DNA of 64,000 nucleotides from Pseudomonas abieticivorans (GTDB taxonomy: Bacteria; Pseudomonadota; Gammaproteobacteria; Pseudomonadales; Pseudomonadaceae), in contig NZ_CP094975.1 of NCBI RefSeq assembly GCF_023509015.1, forward strand, positions 2,303,501 through 2,367,500. Reading direction: 5' to 3'. The position numbers and the translations under genes were made by a program. Position 1 is the first letter of the stretch. Each line of letters starts with the position of its first letter. The notes beneath the pieces were generated by a model, which was not told where the DNA came from, did no database searches, and saw nothing but the letters and a program-made list of their open reading frames with translations. This document shows positions 1-8,572 of this stretch, piece by piece.

Positions 1-1071
1 GGCGCTTCGGTGTACTCGGCTTCCGAGTTGGCCGCCAAGGAATTCCCGGACCTGGATGTGTCCATCCGTGGCGCCGTGTCCATCGCCCGTCGCCTGCAAG
101 ACCCGCTGGCAGAGCTGGTGAAGATCGACCCGAAATCCATCGGCGTGGGCCAGTACCAACATGACGTCAGCCAGCTCAAGCTGGCGCGTGGCCTGGATGC
201 GGTGGTCGAAGACTGCGTGAACGCCGTAGGCGTGGACGTGAACACCGCCTCCGTGGCCCTGCTGGCACGCATCTCGGGCCTGAATACCACGCTCGCGCAG
301 AACATCGTTGCCCACCGCGACGCCAACGGCGCGTTCGCCACCCGCGCGGCGCTGAAAAAAGTCAGCCGCCTGGGCGAAAAAACCTTCGAACAGGCCGCAG
401 GCTTCCTGCGCGTGATGAATGGCGACAACCCGCTGGACGCCTCGGCAGTTCACCCCGAAGCCTACCCGCTGGTACAGCGCATCGCGGCTGAAACCGACCG
501 CGACATCCGCTCGCTGATCGGCGACAGCGGCTTCCTCAAGCGCCTGGACCCGAAAAAATACACCGACGAGTCCTTCGGCCTGCCGACCGTTACCGACATC
601 CTGCAGGAATTGGACAAACCGGGCCGCGACCCGCGCCCCGAGTTCAAGACTGCCGAGTTCCAGGAAGGCGTGGAAGACCTGAAGGACCTGCAACTGGGGA
701 TGATCCTGGAAGGCGTGGTCACCAACGTGACCAACTTCGGCGCTTTCGTCGACATCGGCGTTCACCAGGACGGCCTGGTGCACATCTCCGCGCTGTCGGA
801 GAAGTTCATCAAGGATCCGCGTGAAGCGGTGAAGGCCGGCGACGTGGTCAAGGTCAAGGTCATGGAAATCGACATTCCACGCAAGCGCGTGGGCCTGTCT
901 ATGCGCATGAGCGACACCCCGGGCGAGAAGATCGATGGCGCCCGTGGCAGCCGCCCAGGCTCGGCACCGCGCCAGTCCAGTGCACCGGCCCGCGTCAAGG
1001 AGACCGCAGCGCCAGTGAACAACGCCATGGCGTCGTTGTTTGCCAACGCCAAACAGTTGAAGAAACGCTGA
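1..1071 (+). CDS. tex: Tex, transcription accessory / RNA-binding protein (C-terminal part, start outside window)
   Basis: Tex is a conserved nucleic-acid-binding protein linked to transcription. The frame is open from base 1, so the N-terminal helical and YqgF/RNase H-like parts lie before the window. The 356 codons present show helix-hairpin-helix sequence near fragment residues 80-135 ([19 protein letters not shown]) and an S1 RNA-binding domain near 230-300 ([19 protein letters not shown], then [10 protein letters not shown]). The tail is a Ser/Pro/Ala-rich basic linker ending in KQLKKR. The stop TGA shares its last base with the ATG of the next gene, so the two are probably co-translated. 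Identification rests on the characteristic HhH-S1 order and is secure. Confidence 0.95.
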   Translation, partial: GASVYSASELAAKEFPDLDVSIRGAVSIARRLQDPLAELVKIDPKSIGVGQYQHDVSQLKLARGLDAVVEDCVNAVGVDVNTASVALLARISGLNTTLAQNIVAHRDANGAFATRAALKKVSRLGEKTFEQAAGFLRVMNGDNPLDASAVHPEAYPLVQRIAAETDRDIRSLIGDSGFLKRLDPKKYTDESFGLPTVTDILQELDKPGRDPRPEFKTAEFQEGVEDLKDLQLGMILEGVVTNVTNFGAFVDIGVHQDGLVHISALSEKFIKDPREAVKAGDVVKVKVMEIDIPRKRVGLSMRMSDTPGEKIDGARGSRPGSAPRQSSAPARVKETAAPVNNAMASLFANAKQLKKR

Positions 1072-1454
1072 TGGATATCCCTCAGGATCTGGTCCACAGC
1101 AATTTCACCAAACTGTTGGGTGCCCAACTGGTGCGCCTGGGCGAAGGCGTGGCCGAGGTGCGCCTGGCGCTTGCGCCTGAGCTGCGCAACCGCGGTGGCA
1201 AGCTGCACGGCGGCGCCATGTTCAGCTTGGTCGACATTGCCATGGGGTTGGCCTGTTCCAGCGCCCATGGCTTTGACCAGCAAAGCGTGACCATCGAGTG
1301 CAAGATCAACTACCTGCGGGCAGTTTCCGAAGGCGAGGTGCTGTGTATCGCCAAGGTGATCCACGCCGGCCGTCGCACCTTGGTGGTCGACGCCGAGGTG
1401 CTTCAGGACGACAAACTGGTAGCAAAAGCACAAGGCACCTTCGCCGCTCTCTAG
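1071..1454 (+). CDS. PaaI/YbgC-type hotdog-fold thioesterase
   Basis: A 127-residue protein of the PaaI hotdog thioesterase family, which usually hydrolyses acyl-CoA thioesters in the cytoplasm; the substrate is not predictable. The family signature GGKLHGGAMFSLVD (about residues 43-56) is present, with the conserved HGG turn and the Asp that activates water, followed by SVTIECKINYLRAV in the second half. The length is normal for the family. Its ATG overlaps the tex stop by one base (TGATG), so translation is probably coupled to tex. A weak dyad (1476-1507) follows the stop. Confidence 0.88.
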   Translation: MDIPQDLVHSNFTKLLGAQLVRLGEGVAEVRLALAPELRNRGGKLHGGAMFSLVDIAMGLACSSAHGFDQQSVTIECKINYLRAVSEGEVLCIAKVIHAGRRTLVVDAEVLQDDKLVAKAQGTFAAL

Positions 1455-1475
1455 CCCCGCAAGCGGTTCTGCGGT

Positions 1476-1550
1476 AATTTCGGCACTGCGTATGCGGTGC
1501 CGGAATTCACAGCCTGGAAGTTGCCGGAGTTATCGGTACTTACAAATAAT
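1476..1550 (+). promoter_or_regulatory. Intergenic dyad and possible gshA promoter
   Basis: Bases 1476-1489 and 1494-1507 form an imperfect 14-bp stem around a GTAT loop, placed just after the thioesterase gene with no following T tract. Just downstream, TTGCCG (1521-1526) and AATAAT (1545-1550) are separated by 18 bases and could be the -35 and -10 of a gshA promoter. Both calls are by eye only. Confidence 0.3.
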
Positions 1551-1641
1551 GCCAGGCGACAACGCCGGTTCCTTTCTTCACCCTTGTAGACCGTCAATTC
1601 CACCCCCATATTGGGGCGACTGACGCGTGAAGGAATCCAAC

Positions 1642-3225
1642 TTGAGCGAACTTCTCAACCGCCGCCTGAACCTTTTGGGCGAGCGTGCCAACCTACCCCT
1701 GCTCGAGCAGTGCCTGCACGGCATTGAACGCGAATGCCTGCGCGTTACCGGCGAAGCCCGCCTGGCCCAGACGCCGCATCCGGAAGCCCTGGGCGCCGCG
1801 CTGACCCACGAACAGATCACCACGGATTACTCCGAGTCACTGCTGGAGTTCATCACCCCAGCCTTGGCCGACCCGGCGCAAACCCTGAAAAGCCTGGATA
1901 CCATCCACCGCTTTGCCTACAGCAAGCTGGGCAGCGAGTACCTGTGGAGCCACTCGATGCCGTGCCCGTTGCCGGCCGAGGAAGATATTCCGATCGCCTA
2001 CTACGGCACCTCGAACATCGGCCAACTCAAGTACGTGTATCGCCAAGGCCTGGCCCTGCGCTATGGCCGCACCATGCAGTGCATCGCCGGTATCCACTAC
2101 AACTTCTCGCTGCCAGAAAAACTCTGGCCGCTGCTGCGTGAAGCCGAAGGCGCAATTGAAAGCGACCGGGACTACCAGTCTTCGTCCTACATTGCGCTGA
2201 TCCGTAACTTCCGCCGCTACAGCTGGTTGCTGATGTACCTGTTTGGCGCTTCGCCCGCGTTGGATGCGGGCTTCTTGCGTGGCCGGGCACACCAGCTGGA
2301 ACAGCTGGACGCCGACACCCTGTACCTGCCATACGCCACCAGCCTGCGCATGAGCGACCTGGGTTACCAGAGCAACGCCCAGGCGGGCCTGACGCCGTGC
2401 TACAACGACTTGGCCAGCTACACCGACAGCCTGCGCGAAGCGGTGGCCACGCCCTATGCACCCTACGTCGAGATCGGCACGCACAAGGATGGCGAGTGGG
2501 TTCAGTTGAACACCAACATCCTGCAGATCGAAAACGAGTACTACTCCAACATCCGCCCCAAGCGCGTGACCTACACCGGCGAGCGGCCGATTCAGGCGCT
2601 GATGGCTCGCGGCGTGCAGTACGTCGAGGTGCGTTGCCTGGACATCAACCCGTTCCTGCCAACCGGCATCGACCTGACCGAATCACGCTTCCTGGATGCC
2701 TTCCTGCTGTTCTGCGCCCTGGAACAAAGCCCGCAGTTGGGTGGCACCGAATGCAGTGGCTGCACCAACAACTTCCTCAGCGTGGTCAAGGAAGGCCGCC
2801 GTCCTGGCCTGCAATTGCAGCGCGATGGCCAATCGGTAGAGCTGAAAACCTGGGCTGGCGAACTGCTGGAACGTATCGCCCCCTTGGCCGCCCTGCTCGA
2901 CCAGAGCCATGGCGGCGAAGAGCACGCCAAGGCGTTGGCCGCGCAACAGACCAAGGTCAACGACCCTAGCGCCACCCCATCGGCCCAGGTGCTGGCGAAA
3001 ATGGCCGAGCACAAGGAAAGCTTCGCGCAGTTCTCTATGCGCCAAAGCCGCGCCCATGCCGAATACTTCCGCAATGAATCATTGGGCGTGCAAGAGCAGG
3101 CGAAGTTCGAAACCCTGGCCCGCACCTCTATCGCCCAACAGGCGGAACTGGAGCAAAACGAGGTAGGGGATTTCGATACGTTCGTGGGGTCGTATCAGGC
3201 TAGCATCCTGGCGATCAGCAACTGA
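1642..3225 (+). CDS. gshA: Glutamate-cysteine ligase
   Basis: Catalyses ATP-dependent joining of L-glutamate and L-cysteine, the first and limiting step of glutathione synthesis. The 527-residue product matches the gamma-proteobacterial GshA family (E. coli type). Visible signatures are [16 protein letters not shown] near the N-terminus, [14 protein letters not shown] near residues 65-80, [20 protein letters not shown] near 290, and the Cys-rich [19 protein letters not shown] near 372. I chose the TTG at 1642, which reads [13 protein letters not shown] as in relatives and has AAGGAA (1630-1635) at good spacing. A GTG at 1627 in the same frame would add five residues but has no Shine-Dalgarno of its own. 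Confidence 0.96.
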   Translation: MSELLNRRLNLLGERANLPLLEQCLHGIERECLRVTGEARLAQTPHPEALGAALTHEQITTDYSESLLEFITPALADPAQTLKSLDTIHRFAYSKLGSEYLWSHSMPCPLPAEEDIPIAYYGTSNIGQLKYVYRQGLALRYGRTMQCIAGIHYNFSLPEKLWPLLREAEGAIESDRDYQSSSYIALIRNFRRYSWLLMYLFGASPALDAGFLRGRAHQLEQLDADTLYLPYATSLRMSDLGYQSNAQAGLTPCYNDLASYTDSLREAVATPYAPYVEIGTHKDGEWVQLNTNILQIENEYYSNIRPKRVTYTGERPIQALMARGVQYVEVRCLDINPFLPTGIDLTESRFLDAFLLFCALEQSPQLGGTECSGCTNNFLSVVKEGRRPGLQLQRDGQSVELKTWAGELLERIAPLAALLDQSHGGEEHAKALAAQQTKVNDPSATPSAQVLAKMAEHKESFAQFSMRQSRAHAEYFRNESLGVQEQAKFETLARTSIAQQAELEQNEVGDFDTFVGSYQASILAISN

Positions 3226-3233
3226 CAGCAATT

Positions 3234-3299
3234 GTGGGTGCACGGCTTGCCGGCGATCGGGCCCTCAAGGACGCCATCGCCGGCACGCCGTGCGCACAC
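3234..3299. repeat. REP-type inverted repeat (class with GGCTTGCCGGCGAT core) between gshA and argA
   Basis: Two 24-base arms, 3234-3257 and 3276-3299, are reverse complements at 21 of 24 positions around an 18-base loop. The arms resemble the abundant fluorescent-pseudomonad repeat that begins GTGGGAGC-GGCTTGCC and ends with its complement. It lies between the converging gshA and argA genes, with the second arm stopping five bases before the argA stop codon, so its transcript hairpin could also end transcription in both directions. Confidence 0.75.
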
Positions 3300-3303
3300 A
3301 GGG

Positions 3304-4606
3304 CTAGATCGACTTCTCGAAAATCTTCGAATTACGCTGGTAGTTGTACAGCGACGCCCGCGCCGCCGGCAGGCGTTCCACGCCGCTTGGGATAAACCCT
3401 CGTTCGCGAAACCAGTGCGCCGTACGGGTGGTCAGCACGAACAAGGTGTTCAAGCCTTGGGCCTTGGCGCGCTCCTCGATGCGTTCCAGCAGCTCATCGC
3501 CACGCCCGCCATGCCGGTACTCCGGGTTCACCGCCAGGCACGCCAGCTCGCCCGCCTGTGAATCGGCGATCGGGTACAGCGCCGCGCAGGCGATGATCAT
3601 GCCTTCGCGCTCCACCACGCTGAACTGCTCGATTTCGCGTTCCAGCACCTCGCGAGAGCGGCGTACCAGGATGCCCTGCTCTTCCAGCGGGCTGATCAGG
3701 TCGAGCAAGCCGCCGACGTCTTCGATGGTCGCCTCGCGCACCTGTTCGAATTGCTCCTGGGCCACCAGGGTGCCGCCACCGTCACGGGTGAACAGCTCGG
3801 TCAACAGCGCGCCATCGTCGGCATAGCTGACGATGTGGCTACGCGCGACGCCGCCCTGGCAGGCCTGTGCAGCCGCATCCAGCAACTCGGCCTGGTAGTT
3901 CTCCATGCCCAGGCGCTGCAGGTGCGCGGGCACCTGTTGTGGGCGAAGTTCACGTACCAGCCGGCCATTTTCGTCGATCAGGCCGCTGTCGGCCGCCGTA
4001 CAGCACCAGTTTTTCTGCGCCCAGGTCGATCGCCGCGCGGGTGGCCACGTCTTCACAGGCGATATTGAACACCTCGCCGGTAGGCGAGTAACCCAGGGGC
4101 GCCAGCAGCACGATGGAGCGTTCGTCGAGCAGGCGGTTGATACCCTTGCGGTCGACCCGGCGCACCTCACCGGTATGGTGGTAGTCGATGCCTTCGACCA
4201 CGCCGATCGGCCGCCCGGTCACCAGGTTGCCGCTGGCCACGCGCAAGCGCGACCCCTGCATCGGCGAAGACGCCATGTCCATCGACAGGCGCGCCTCGAT
4301 CGCGATGCGCAGGTGGCCCACCGCGTCCACCACGCACTCCAGCGTGGCGGCATCGGTGATGCGCAGGCCACGGTGGTAGTGCGGGGTCAGGCCGCGGGCC
4401 GCCAGGCGGCTTTCGATTTGCGGGCGCGAGCCATACACCAGCACCAAGCGCACGCCCAGGCTGTGCAACAGCACCAGGTCGTGGACAATATTGCCGAAGT
4501 TGGGGTGCTCGACGCCGTCACCGGGCAGCATGACGACGAAGGTGCAATCGCGGTGGGCATTGATGTAAGGCGAAGCGTGACGAAGCCAGTTGACGTATTC
4601 GGGCAT
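3304..4606 (-). pseudogene. argA: Amino-acid N-acetyltransferase (N-acetylglutamate synthase), frameshifted
   Basis: ArgA acetylates glutamate with acetyl-CoA, the entry step of ornithine/arginine synthesis. The N-terminal amino-acid-kinase-like half reads from ATG 4606 (MPEYVNWLRHASPYINAH) and runs normally to LGAEKLVLYGG, then drops out of frame. The C-terminal half, with the GNAT acetyltransferase domain (ACLAVNPEYRHGGRGDELLE), resumes in another frame as ADSGLIDENGRLVREL. On the coding strand the junction reads TACGGCGGCCGACAGC where relatives would need TACGGCGCCGACAGC, so there is one extra base within 3991-3998. Removing it gives exactly 434 codons (433 residues), the expected length. 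Either a real recent mutation or a sequencing/assembly error. Confidence 0.88.
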
Positions 4607-4730
4607 AACCAGAGGAGCCTGTAAAAATTGAGGACGAAGTGGAAGCGCACAGCAGGCTGCTGGTTATCGTCGGAACAGGCTTGGCGACACGCGCGCTCTC
4701 CTCATGGTTACGATCAGGCTCATCAAAGGT

Positions 4731-5885
4731 TTAAACACTGACTGGTTTGAGGCAGTAATGTTCGATCAGGTCACGCAATAGACGCACTGTAGGCTCAAGT
4801 CGTGACATTTCCAGGTACTCGCCCGGCTGGTGCGCACAGGCAATGTCGCCCGGCCCCAGGATCAGGGTCTCGCAACCCAGGCGCTGAAGATAAGGCGCTT
4901 CGGTGCCAAATGCCACCGCTTCCGCCCGGTGGCCGGTCAGGCGCTCGGCCACCCGCACCAATTCGCAGTCGGCACCTTGTTCGAAAGGCGGCACTTCGCT
5001 GAACAACGGCGCGTAGTCGATCTTGACCTGATGCACCTCGGCCAAGGGTTCGAGCTTCTGGCGGATGGCCGCGCGCAGCACGGCCGGGTCCATGCCCGGC
5101 AAGGGCCGCAGGTCGAACTCCAGCGAGCATTGCCCGCAGATGCGGTTGGGGTTGTCGCCGCCATGGATACAGCCGAAGTTCAGCGTGGGTTGCGGCACGC
5201 TGAACTGCGCGTTGTTGTATTCCAACTGCCACTGCGCACGCAGGCCTTTGAGCGCGCCAATGGCGTCGTACATGGCCTCCAGGGCGCTGTGGCCCAGGCT
5301 TGGGTCGGAGGAATGGCCACTGCGCCCGAGGATGTCGATGCGCTCCATCATCACGCCCTTGTGCAGGCGTATCGGCTTGAGGCCCGTGGGTTCACCTATC
5401 ACTGCGGCGCGGCCCAACGGCCAGCCTGCCTCGGCCAGGGCCTTGGCGCCGGACATGGAGCTTTCCTCGTCGCAGGTGGCCAGAATCAGCAGCGGCTGCT
5501 TGAAGTCATGCGCCAGCAGCGGGATGACGGCGTCGATGATCAGGGCAAAAAAGCCCTTCATGTCGCAGCTGCCCAGGCCCACCCAGCGCCCGTCCACCTC
5601 GGTGACTTTCAGCGGGTCGGTCTGCCACAGCTTCTCATCGTAAGGCACGGTGTCGCTGTGCCCCGACAGCACCAGGCCGCCGGGGCCACTGCCGTAGGTG
5701 GCCAGCAGGTTGAACTTGCCCGGCTTGATTTCGCGCACGTCGCAGGCAAACCCGAGGTCGCCCAGCCAACTGGTCAGCAGCTCGATCACCGGCTTGTTGG
5801 TCTGGTCCAGGCTCGCCTGGGTGCAACTGACTGAAGGCGCGGCAATCAGCGCGGCGAACTGCTCTTTGAACGAAGGCAACGGCAT
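4731..5885 (-). CDS. argE: Acetylornithine deacetylase
   Basis: M20-family metallopeptidase-like enzyme that removes the acetyl group from N-acetylornithine to give ornithine. The 384-residue protein carries the di-metal site motifs in order: GHSDTVPYDEKLW near residue 75, GSCDMKGFFA near 107, ATCDEESSMSG near 136 (catalytic Glu pair), IGEPT near 160, and the C-terminal metal-binding His in ACAHQPGEYLE. Start: ATG 5885 has GGAG seven bases upstream; the upstream in-frame ATG at 5891 is too close to that site. It lies 124 bases upstream of the start of argA on the same strand, so the two form a likely arginine operon, divergent from the CYTH-CHAD gene. Confidence 0.94.
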   Translation of the reverse strand: MPLPSFKEQFAALIAAPSVSCTQASLDQTNKPVIELLTSWLGDLGFACDVREIKPGKFNLLATYGSGPGGLVLSGHSDTVPYDEKLWQTDPLKVTEVDGRWVGLGSCDMKGFFALIIDAVIPLLAHDFKQPLLILATCDEESSMSGAKALAEAGWPLGRAAVIGEPTGLKPIRLHKGVMMERIDILGRSGHSSDPSLGHSALEAMYDAIGALKGLRAQWQLEYNNAQFSVPQPTLNFGCIHGGDNPNRICGQCSLEFDLRPLPGMDPAVLRAAIRQKLEPLAEVHQVKIDYAPLFSEVPPFEQGADCELVRVAERLTGHRAEAVAFGTEAPYLQRLGCETLILGPGDIACAHQPGEYLEMSRLEPTVRLLRDLIEHYCLKPVSV

Positions 5886-6023
5886 GGGCATTCTCCGGGT
5901 TCCGAGCCCCATCATAGAGCCATTGAGCGCCGAGAATAAACCGTGGGGATGCGACTCCTGTACACTGCACGGCCTTAGCAGTCATCTGCGCTCCTTTCAG
6001 AACAGCGCCTGGATTCTCCCGCC

Positions 6024-7391
6024 ATGCAAAAAGAAACCGAAATCAAACTGCGCGTCAGCCCGGAAACACTGGCTGCCCTGCGCGAACACCCGTTGCTGAA
6101 AAAGCGCAACAAGAGTGGCTGGGAACGCCGTGAGCTGTTCAATCAGTACTTCGACACCCCTGGGCGCGACTTGGCCGCAGCCAAGGTTGCCCTGCGCCTG
6201 CGCCGTGATGGCGACGAAGTGATCCAGACCCTCAAGACCCGCGGCCAGAGCATCGCCGGCCTGTCGGAGCGCAACGAGTACGACTGGAAACTGGAAAAAG
6301 CCAAGCTGGACCTCAAGAAGCTGGACGGCGAATGCTGGCCAGAAGCGCTGGCTGAGCTGGACAAAAAGACCATCAAGCCAATGTTCACCACCGACTTCGT
6401 GCGCGAGCGCGCCGAAATCGCCTGGGGCCGTGGCAAGGCTAAGGTGGTGATCGAAGCCGCCCTGGACCTGGGCAAGGTGATCGTCGGCAAGCAGTCCGAA
6501 GAAATCTGCGAGCTGGAGCTGGAATTGCGCGAAGGCGAACCCGCTGCCCTGCTGGAACTGGCCGCGGAACTGGCTGCCACGTTGCCGCTGATGCCTTGCG
6601 ACATCAGCAAAGCCGAGCGCGGCTATCGCCTGTTCGACGCCGGCAGCTACGCCTTGAGCCTGCCTGCGCCTGAACTGACTGCCGAAACGCCATTGGACGA
6701 CGCTTTCGCCGCCCTGGCCTGGCATCTGCTGGGCAGCAGCCAGCGCCTGGCCGAACAATACCGCCACAATGGCCACTGGCGCCTGTTGCTGGACTGGGTC
6801 GAGCAACTGAGCGAATTGCGCGCCCTGGCCGGCAGCCTTGGCCAAGCCGCACCGCGCAGCACCACCCACGCGTTGCGCGCCAGCCTGGACGCCCTGCTGG
6901 AAGACTGGCGCCCGCTGGTACACGCTGGCGTGGCAGACGAGGACGTGCGCAAGGCCGCGCCAGAGCAGTTCCTGGAAGAGTTGCAAGACACCCGCTGGGG
7001 CGAGTTCTCGTTGAATACCTCGATCTGGCTGCTGGGCCGCGCCTGGACTGTCGAGCGTAACAACCGTGGCAACCGCCAGGGCGCCGCGCAACTGGCCAAC
7101 TGGCTGGGCCACTTCCTCGGCGAAGAGGCAACCGCCCTGCAATTGTCGCGCTACCAGCAACAGCCCGAAGACCTGGCCGAGCAACTGCCACGCATCGAGC
7201 GCATCCAGGCCTGGCTGCACCACGCCCGCGCCGTGCTGGACCTGCCGGAAGTCGACCGCCTGTACGGCGAGCTGAACAAGCTGCATGACCTGGCCTGCCA
7301 AGACATCACCGACGAAGTGCTGGATGCACGGGTTCAGCAAGCGCTGACCGTGTTCCAGAGCCGCGCCTGGAAACAACTGCTGCGTAAATAA
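6024..7391 (+). CDS. CYTH-CHAD domain protein, probable inorganic triphosphatase (YgiF-like)
   Basis: Fusion of an N-terminal CYTH domain (about residues 1-200) and a C-terminal CHAD domain (about 225-455). The CYTH signature ExExK is seen as ETEIKL at residues 4-9, followed by the alternating charged strands (RLRRDGDEVIQTLKTRG, ELELELREGEPAALLELA) that line the tunnel. CHAD is helical and rich in conserved basic residues; in other proteins it binds polyphosphate. E. coli YgiF, with the same layout, is an inorganic triphosphatase. It is divergent from argE. Substrate here is inferred from the family only. The window also has ppk and ppx, though far away. Confidence 0.9.
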   Translation: MQKETEIKLRVSPETLAALREHPLLKKRNKSGWERRELFNQYFDTPGRDLAAAKVALRLRRDGDEVIQTLKTRGQSIAGLSERNEYDWKLEKAKLDLKKLDGECWPEALAELDKKTIKPMFTTDFVRERAEIAWGRGKAKVVIEAALDLGKVIVGKQSEEICELELELREGEPAALLELAAELAATLPLMPCDISKAERGYRLFDAGSYALSLPAPELTAETPLDDAFAALAWHLLGSSQRLAEQYRHNGHWRLLLDWVEQLSELRALAGSLGQAAPRSTTHALRASLDALLEDWRPLVHAGVADEDVRKAAPEQFLEELQDTRWGEFSLNTSIWLLGRAWTVERNNRGNRQGAAQLANWLGHFLGEEATALQLSRYQQQPEDLAEQLPRIERIQAWLHHARAVLDLPEVDRLYGELNKLHDLACQDITDEVLDARVQQALTVFQSRAWKQLLRK

Positions 7392-7402
7392 CGCGCACTG
7401 CC

Positions 7403-7489
7403 GTAGGGGCAGATTGATCCGCGAAAAGAACGCTGCGTTGCTTCAGATGCACCGCGTTGTGCTTTTCGCGGATAACTCCGCGCCTACAT
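7403..7489. repeat. REP doublet (GTAGG-GGAT-ATCCGCGAA class) after the CYTH-CHAD gene
   Basis: A forward unit (7403-7428, GTAGGGGC...GATCCGCGAAAAG) faces an inverted unit (7462-7488, CTTTTCGCGGAT...GCGCCTAC) with a 33-base centre. This REPIN-like arrangement matches the other copies in the window (17091-17178, 24246-24290, 28686-28852, 37144-37196, 44830-44875), though this copy is more diverged. Confidence 0.75.
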
Positions 7490-7504
7490 AAGTTTGACCG
7501 CGCA

Positions 7505-7978
7505 TTACCCGGGCAGTACGGGCAAGCTCGTGGTGGACTTGATCTCCGACAAGGCCACCGTCGAGTTGACCTCCTGGATACCGGGCACCATCGAGAGCTT
7601 TTCGAAGAAGAACCGCTCGTAGGCCTCGATGTCCGGCGTCACGATACGCAACAGAAAGTCCACGGCCCCCATCAGCACATAGCACTCCAGCACTTCCGGA
7701 AAGCCGCGTATCGCGTCGGTGAATTCAGTGAAGTTGGATCGCCCGTGGGCGTTGAGTTTGACCTCGGCGAAAATCTGCGTGTTCAAGCCGATCTTCTTGC
7801 GATCCAGCAAGGTGACTTGGCCGCGAATGATCCCCTCCTCCTTCATGCGCTGGATACGCCGCCAGCACGGCGACTGGGACAGCCCAACCTGCTCGGCGAT
7901 CTGCGCGCTCGACAGCGAAGCGTCCTCTTGGAGCAGCGCGAGGATTCGCCGATCGTAGATGTCCAACTCGCCTTGCAT
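7505..7978 (-). CDS. Lrp/AsnC-family transcriptional regulator
   Basis: A 157-residue Lrp/AsnC protein. The N-terminal winged helix-turn-helix is clear (LDIYDRRILALLQEDASLSS, then AEQVGLSQSPCWRRIQRMK), with QSPCWRRI as the recognition helix. The C-terminal half is the RAM/ACT-like ligand domain (VLECYVLMGAVDFLLRIV, then VPGIQEVNSTVALSEIK). Such regulators bind amino acids and act on amino-acid metabolism or transport. I took ATG 7978, which has GGAG eight bases upstream, over the TTG two codons earlier. The divergent neighbour at 8105 is a natural candidate target. Ligand unknown. Confidence 0.9.
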   Translation of the reverse strand: MQGELDIYDRRILALLQEDASLSSAQIAEQVGLSQSPCWRRIQRMKEEGIIRGQVTLLDRKKIGLNTQIFAEVKLNAHGRSNFTEFTDAIRGFPEVLECYVLMGAVDFLLRIVTPDIEAYERFFFEKLSMVPGIQEVNSTVALSEIKSTTSLPVLPG

Positions 7979-8104
7979 AATCAATTCTCCAAAAGCACGC
8001 CTTACAACTCGTGTAATTCAAAATAGCGCAAAACACGCAGTGATTGGGCAAGAAATACCCGGCCAACCATGTGAAGATTTCTCCAACTTGTTCGGAGCCT
8101 TCCC

Positions 8105-8431
8105 ATGTCCTCTTTCGAAGCCTTCCCCGCTGCCCGCAACGACGCCTGGGCCCGCCACGCGCCAACCACCCAGGTCTACTTCCAACTGGTGGCCGAGGCC
8201 GAGGCCGACTGCCTGTGCCGGGTACTCAACCTGTTTGCCTTGCAAGGCCTGATGCCGCAACAGGTCAATGCCCTGCAAAAGGATGATGCGCTGCACATCG
8301 ATATCCAGATCGAAGGGCTGAGCTGGCATCGCGCGGAGGTCATTGGTCAGAAAATGCGCAATCTGATCAGCGTCTGCTCCGTCGAGCTGATGCAGGCAAA
8401 CCCTCGCACGGCGTGGCAAGCAGCGGTTTGA
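8105..8431 (+). CDS. Small ACT-like protein of unknown function
   Basis: A 108-residue protein with no motif I can name with certainty. The central part (VYFQLVAEAEADCLCRVLNL, then FALQGLMPQQVNALQ and ALHIDIQIEGLSW) has the strand-helix-strand spacing and wording of ACT domains such as the small subunit of acetolactate synthase, but it stands alone. It has GGAG eight bases before its ATG and starts 126 bases from the divergent Lrp-type regulator, so both may share a control region and an amino-acid signal. A role as a regulatory subunit is inference. Confidence 0.6.
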   Translation: MSSFEAFPAARNDAWARHAPTTQVYFQLVAEAEADCLCRVLNLFALQGLMPQQVNALQKDDALHIDIQIEGLSWHRAEVIGQKMRNLISVCSVELMQANPRTAWQAAV

Positions 8432-8517
8432 AGCGCCCGGCGCAGAAAGCCGCGGAAACTTTTTAGCCGCACGGGCGGCAACATAACGGGTATCCCCCGG
8501 TCTACTCTTCCCTTTCA

Positions 8518-8540
8518 GTCGGCACGCTTGGCGCGCCGAC
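8518..8540 (+). promoter_or_regulatory. Stem-loop in the 5' region of the GspE/PulE-type gene
   Basis: GTCGGCACGC (8518-8527) and GCGCGCCGAC (8531-8540) pair at nine of ten positions around a three-base loop, 32 bases before the ATG of the ATPase gene. No T tract follows, so a terminator is unlikely; an mRNA leader structure or a protein site are both possible. Confidence 0.3.
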
Positions 8541-8572
8541 AGGATGTAGTGGAACCGACTCAAGGAGCCTGC

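Noticed and set aside
2397-2969. Alternative frames inside gshA (for example 190 and 135 codons)
   Set aside because: Arg/Pro/Ala-rich shadow frames within a well-supported gene.
3985-4005. Programmed ribosomal frameshift in argA
   Set aside because: No slippery heptamer or following pseudoknot is visible at the junction, and ArgA is not known to use frameshifting; an indel is simpler.
5997-7376. A 459-codon open frame antisense to the CYTH-CHAD gene
   Set aside because: Gln/Ala/Gly-rich translation with no family similarity; caused by the GC-rich third codon positions of the true gene.
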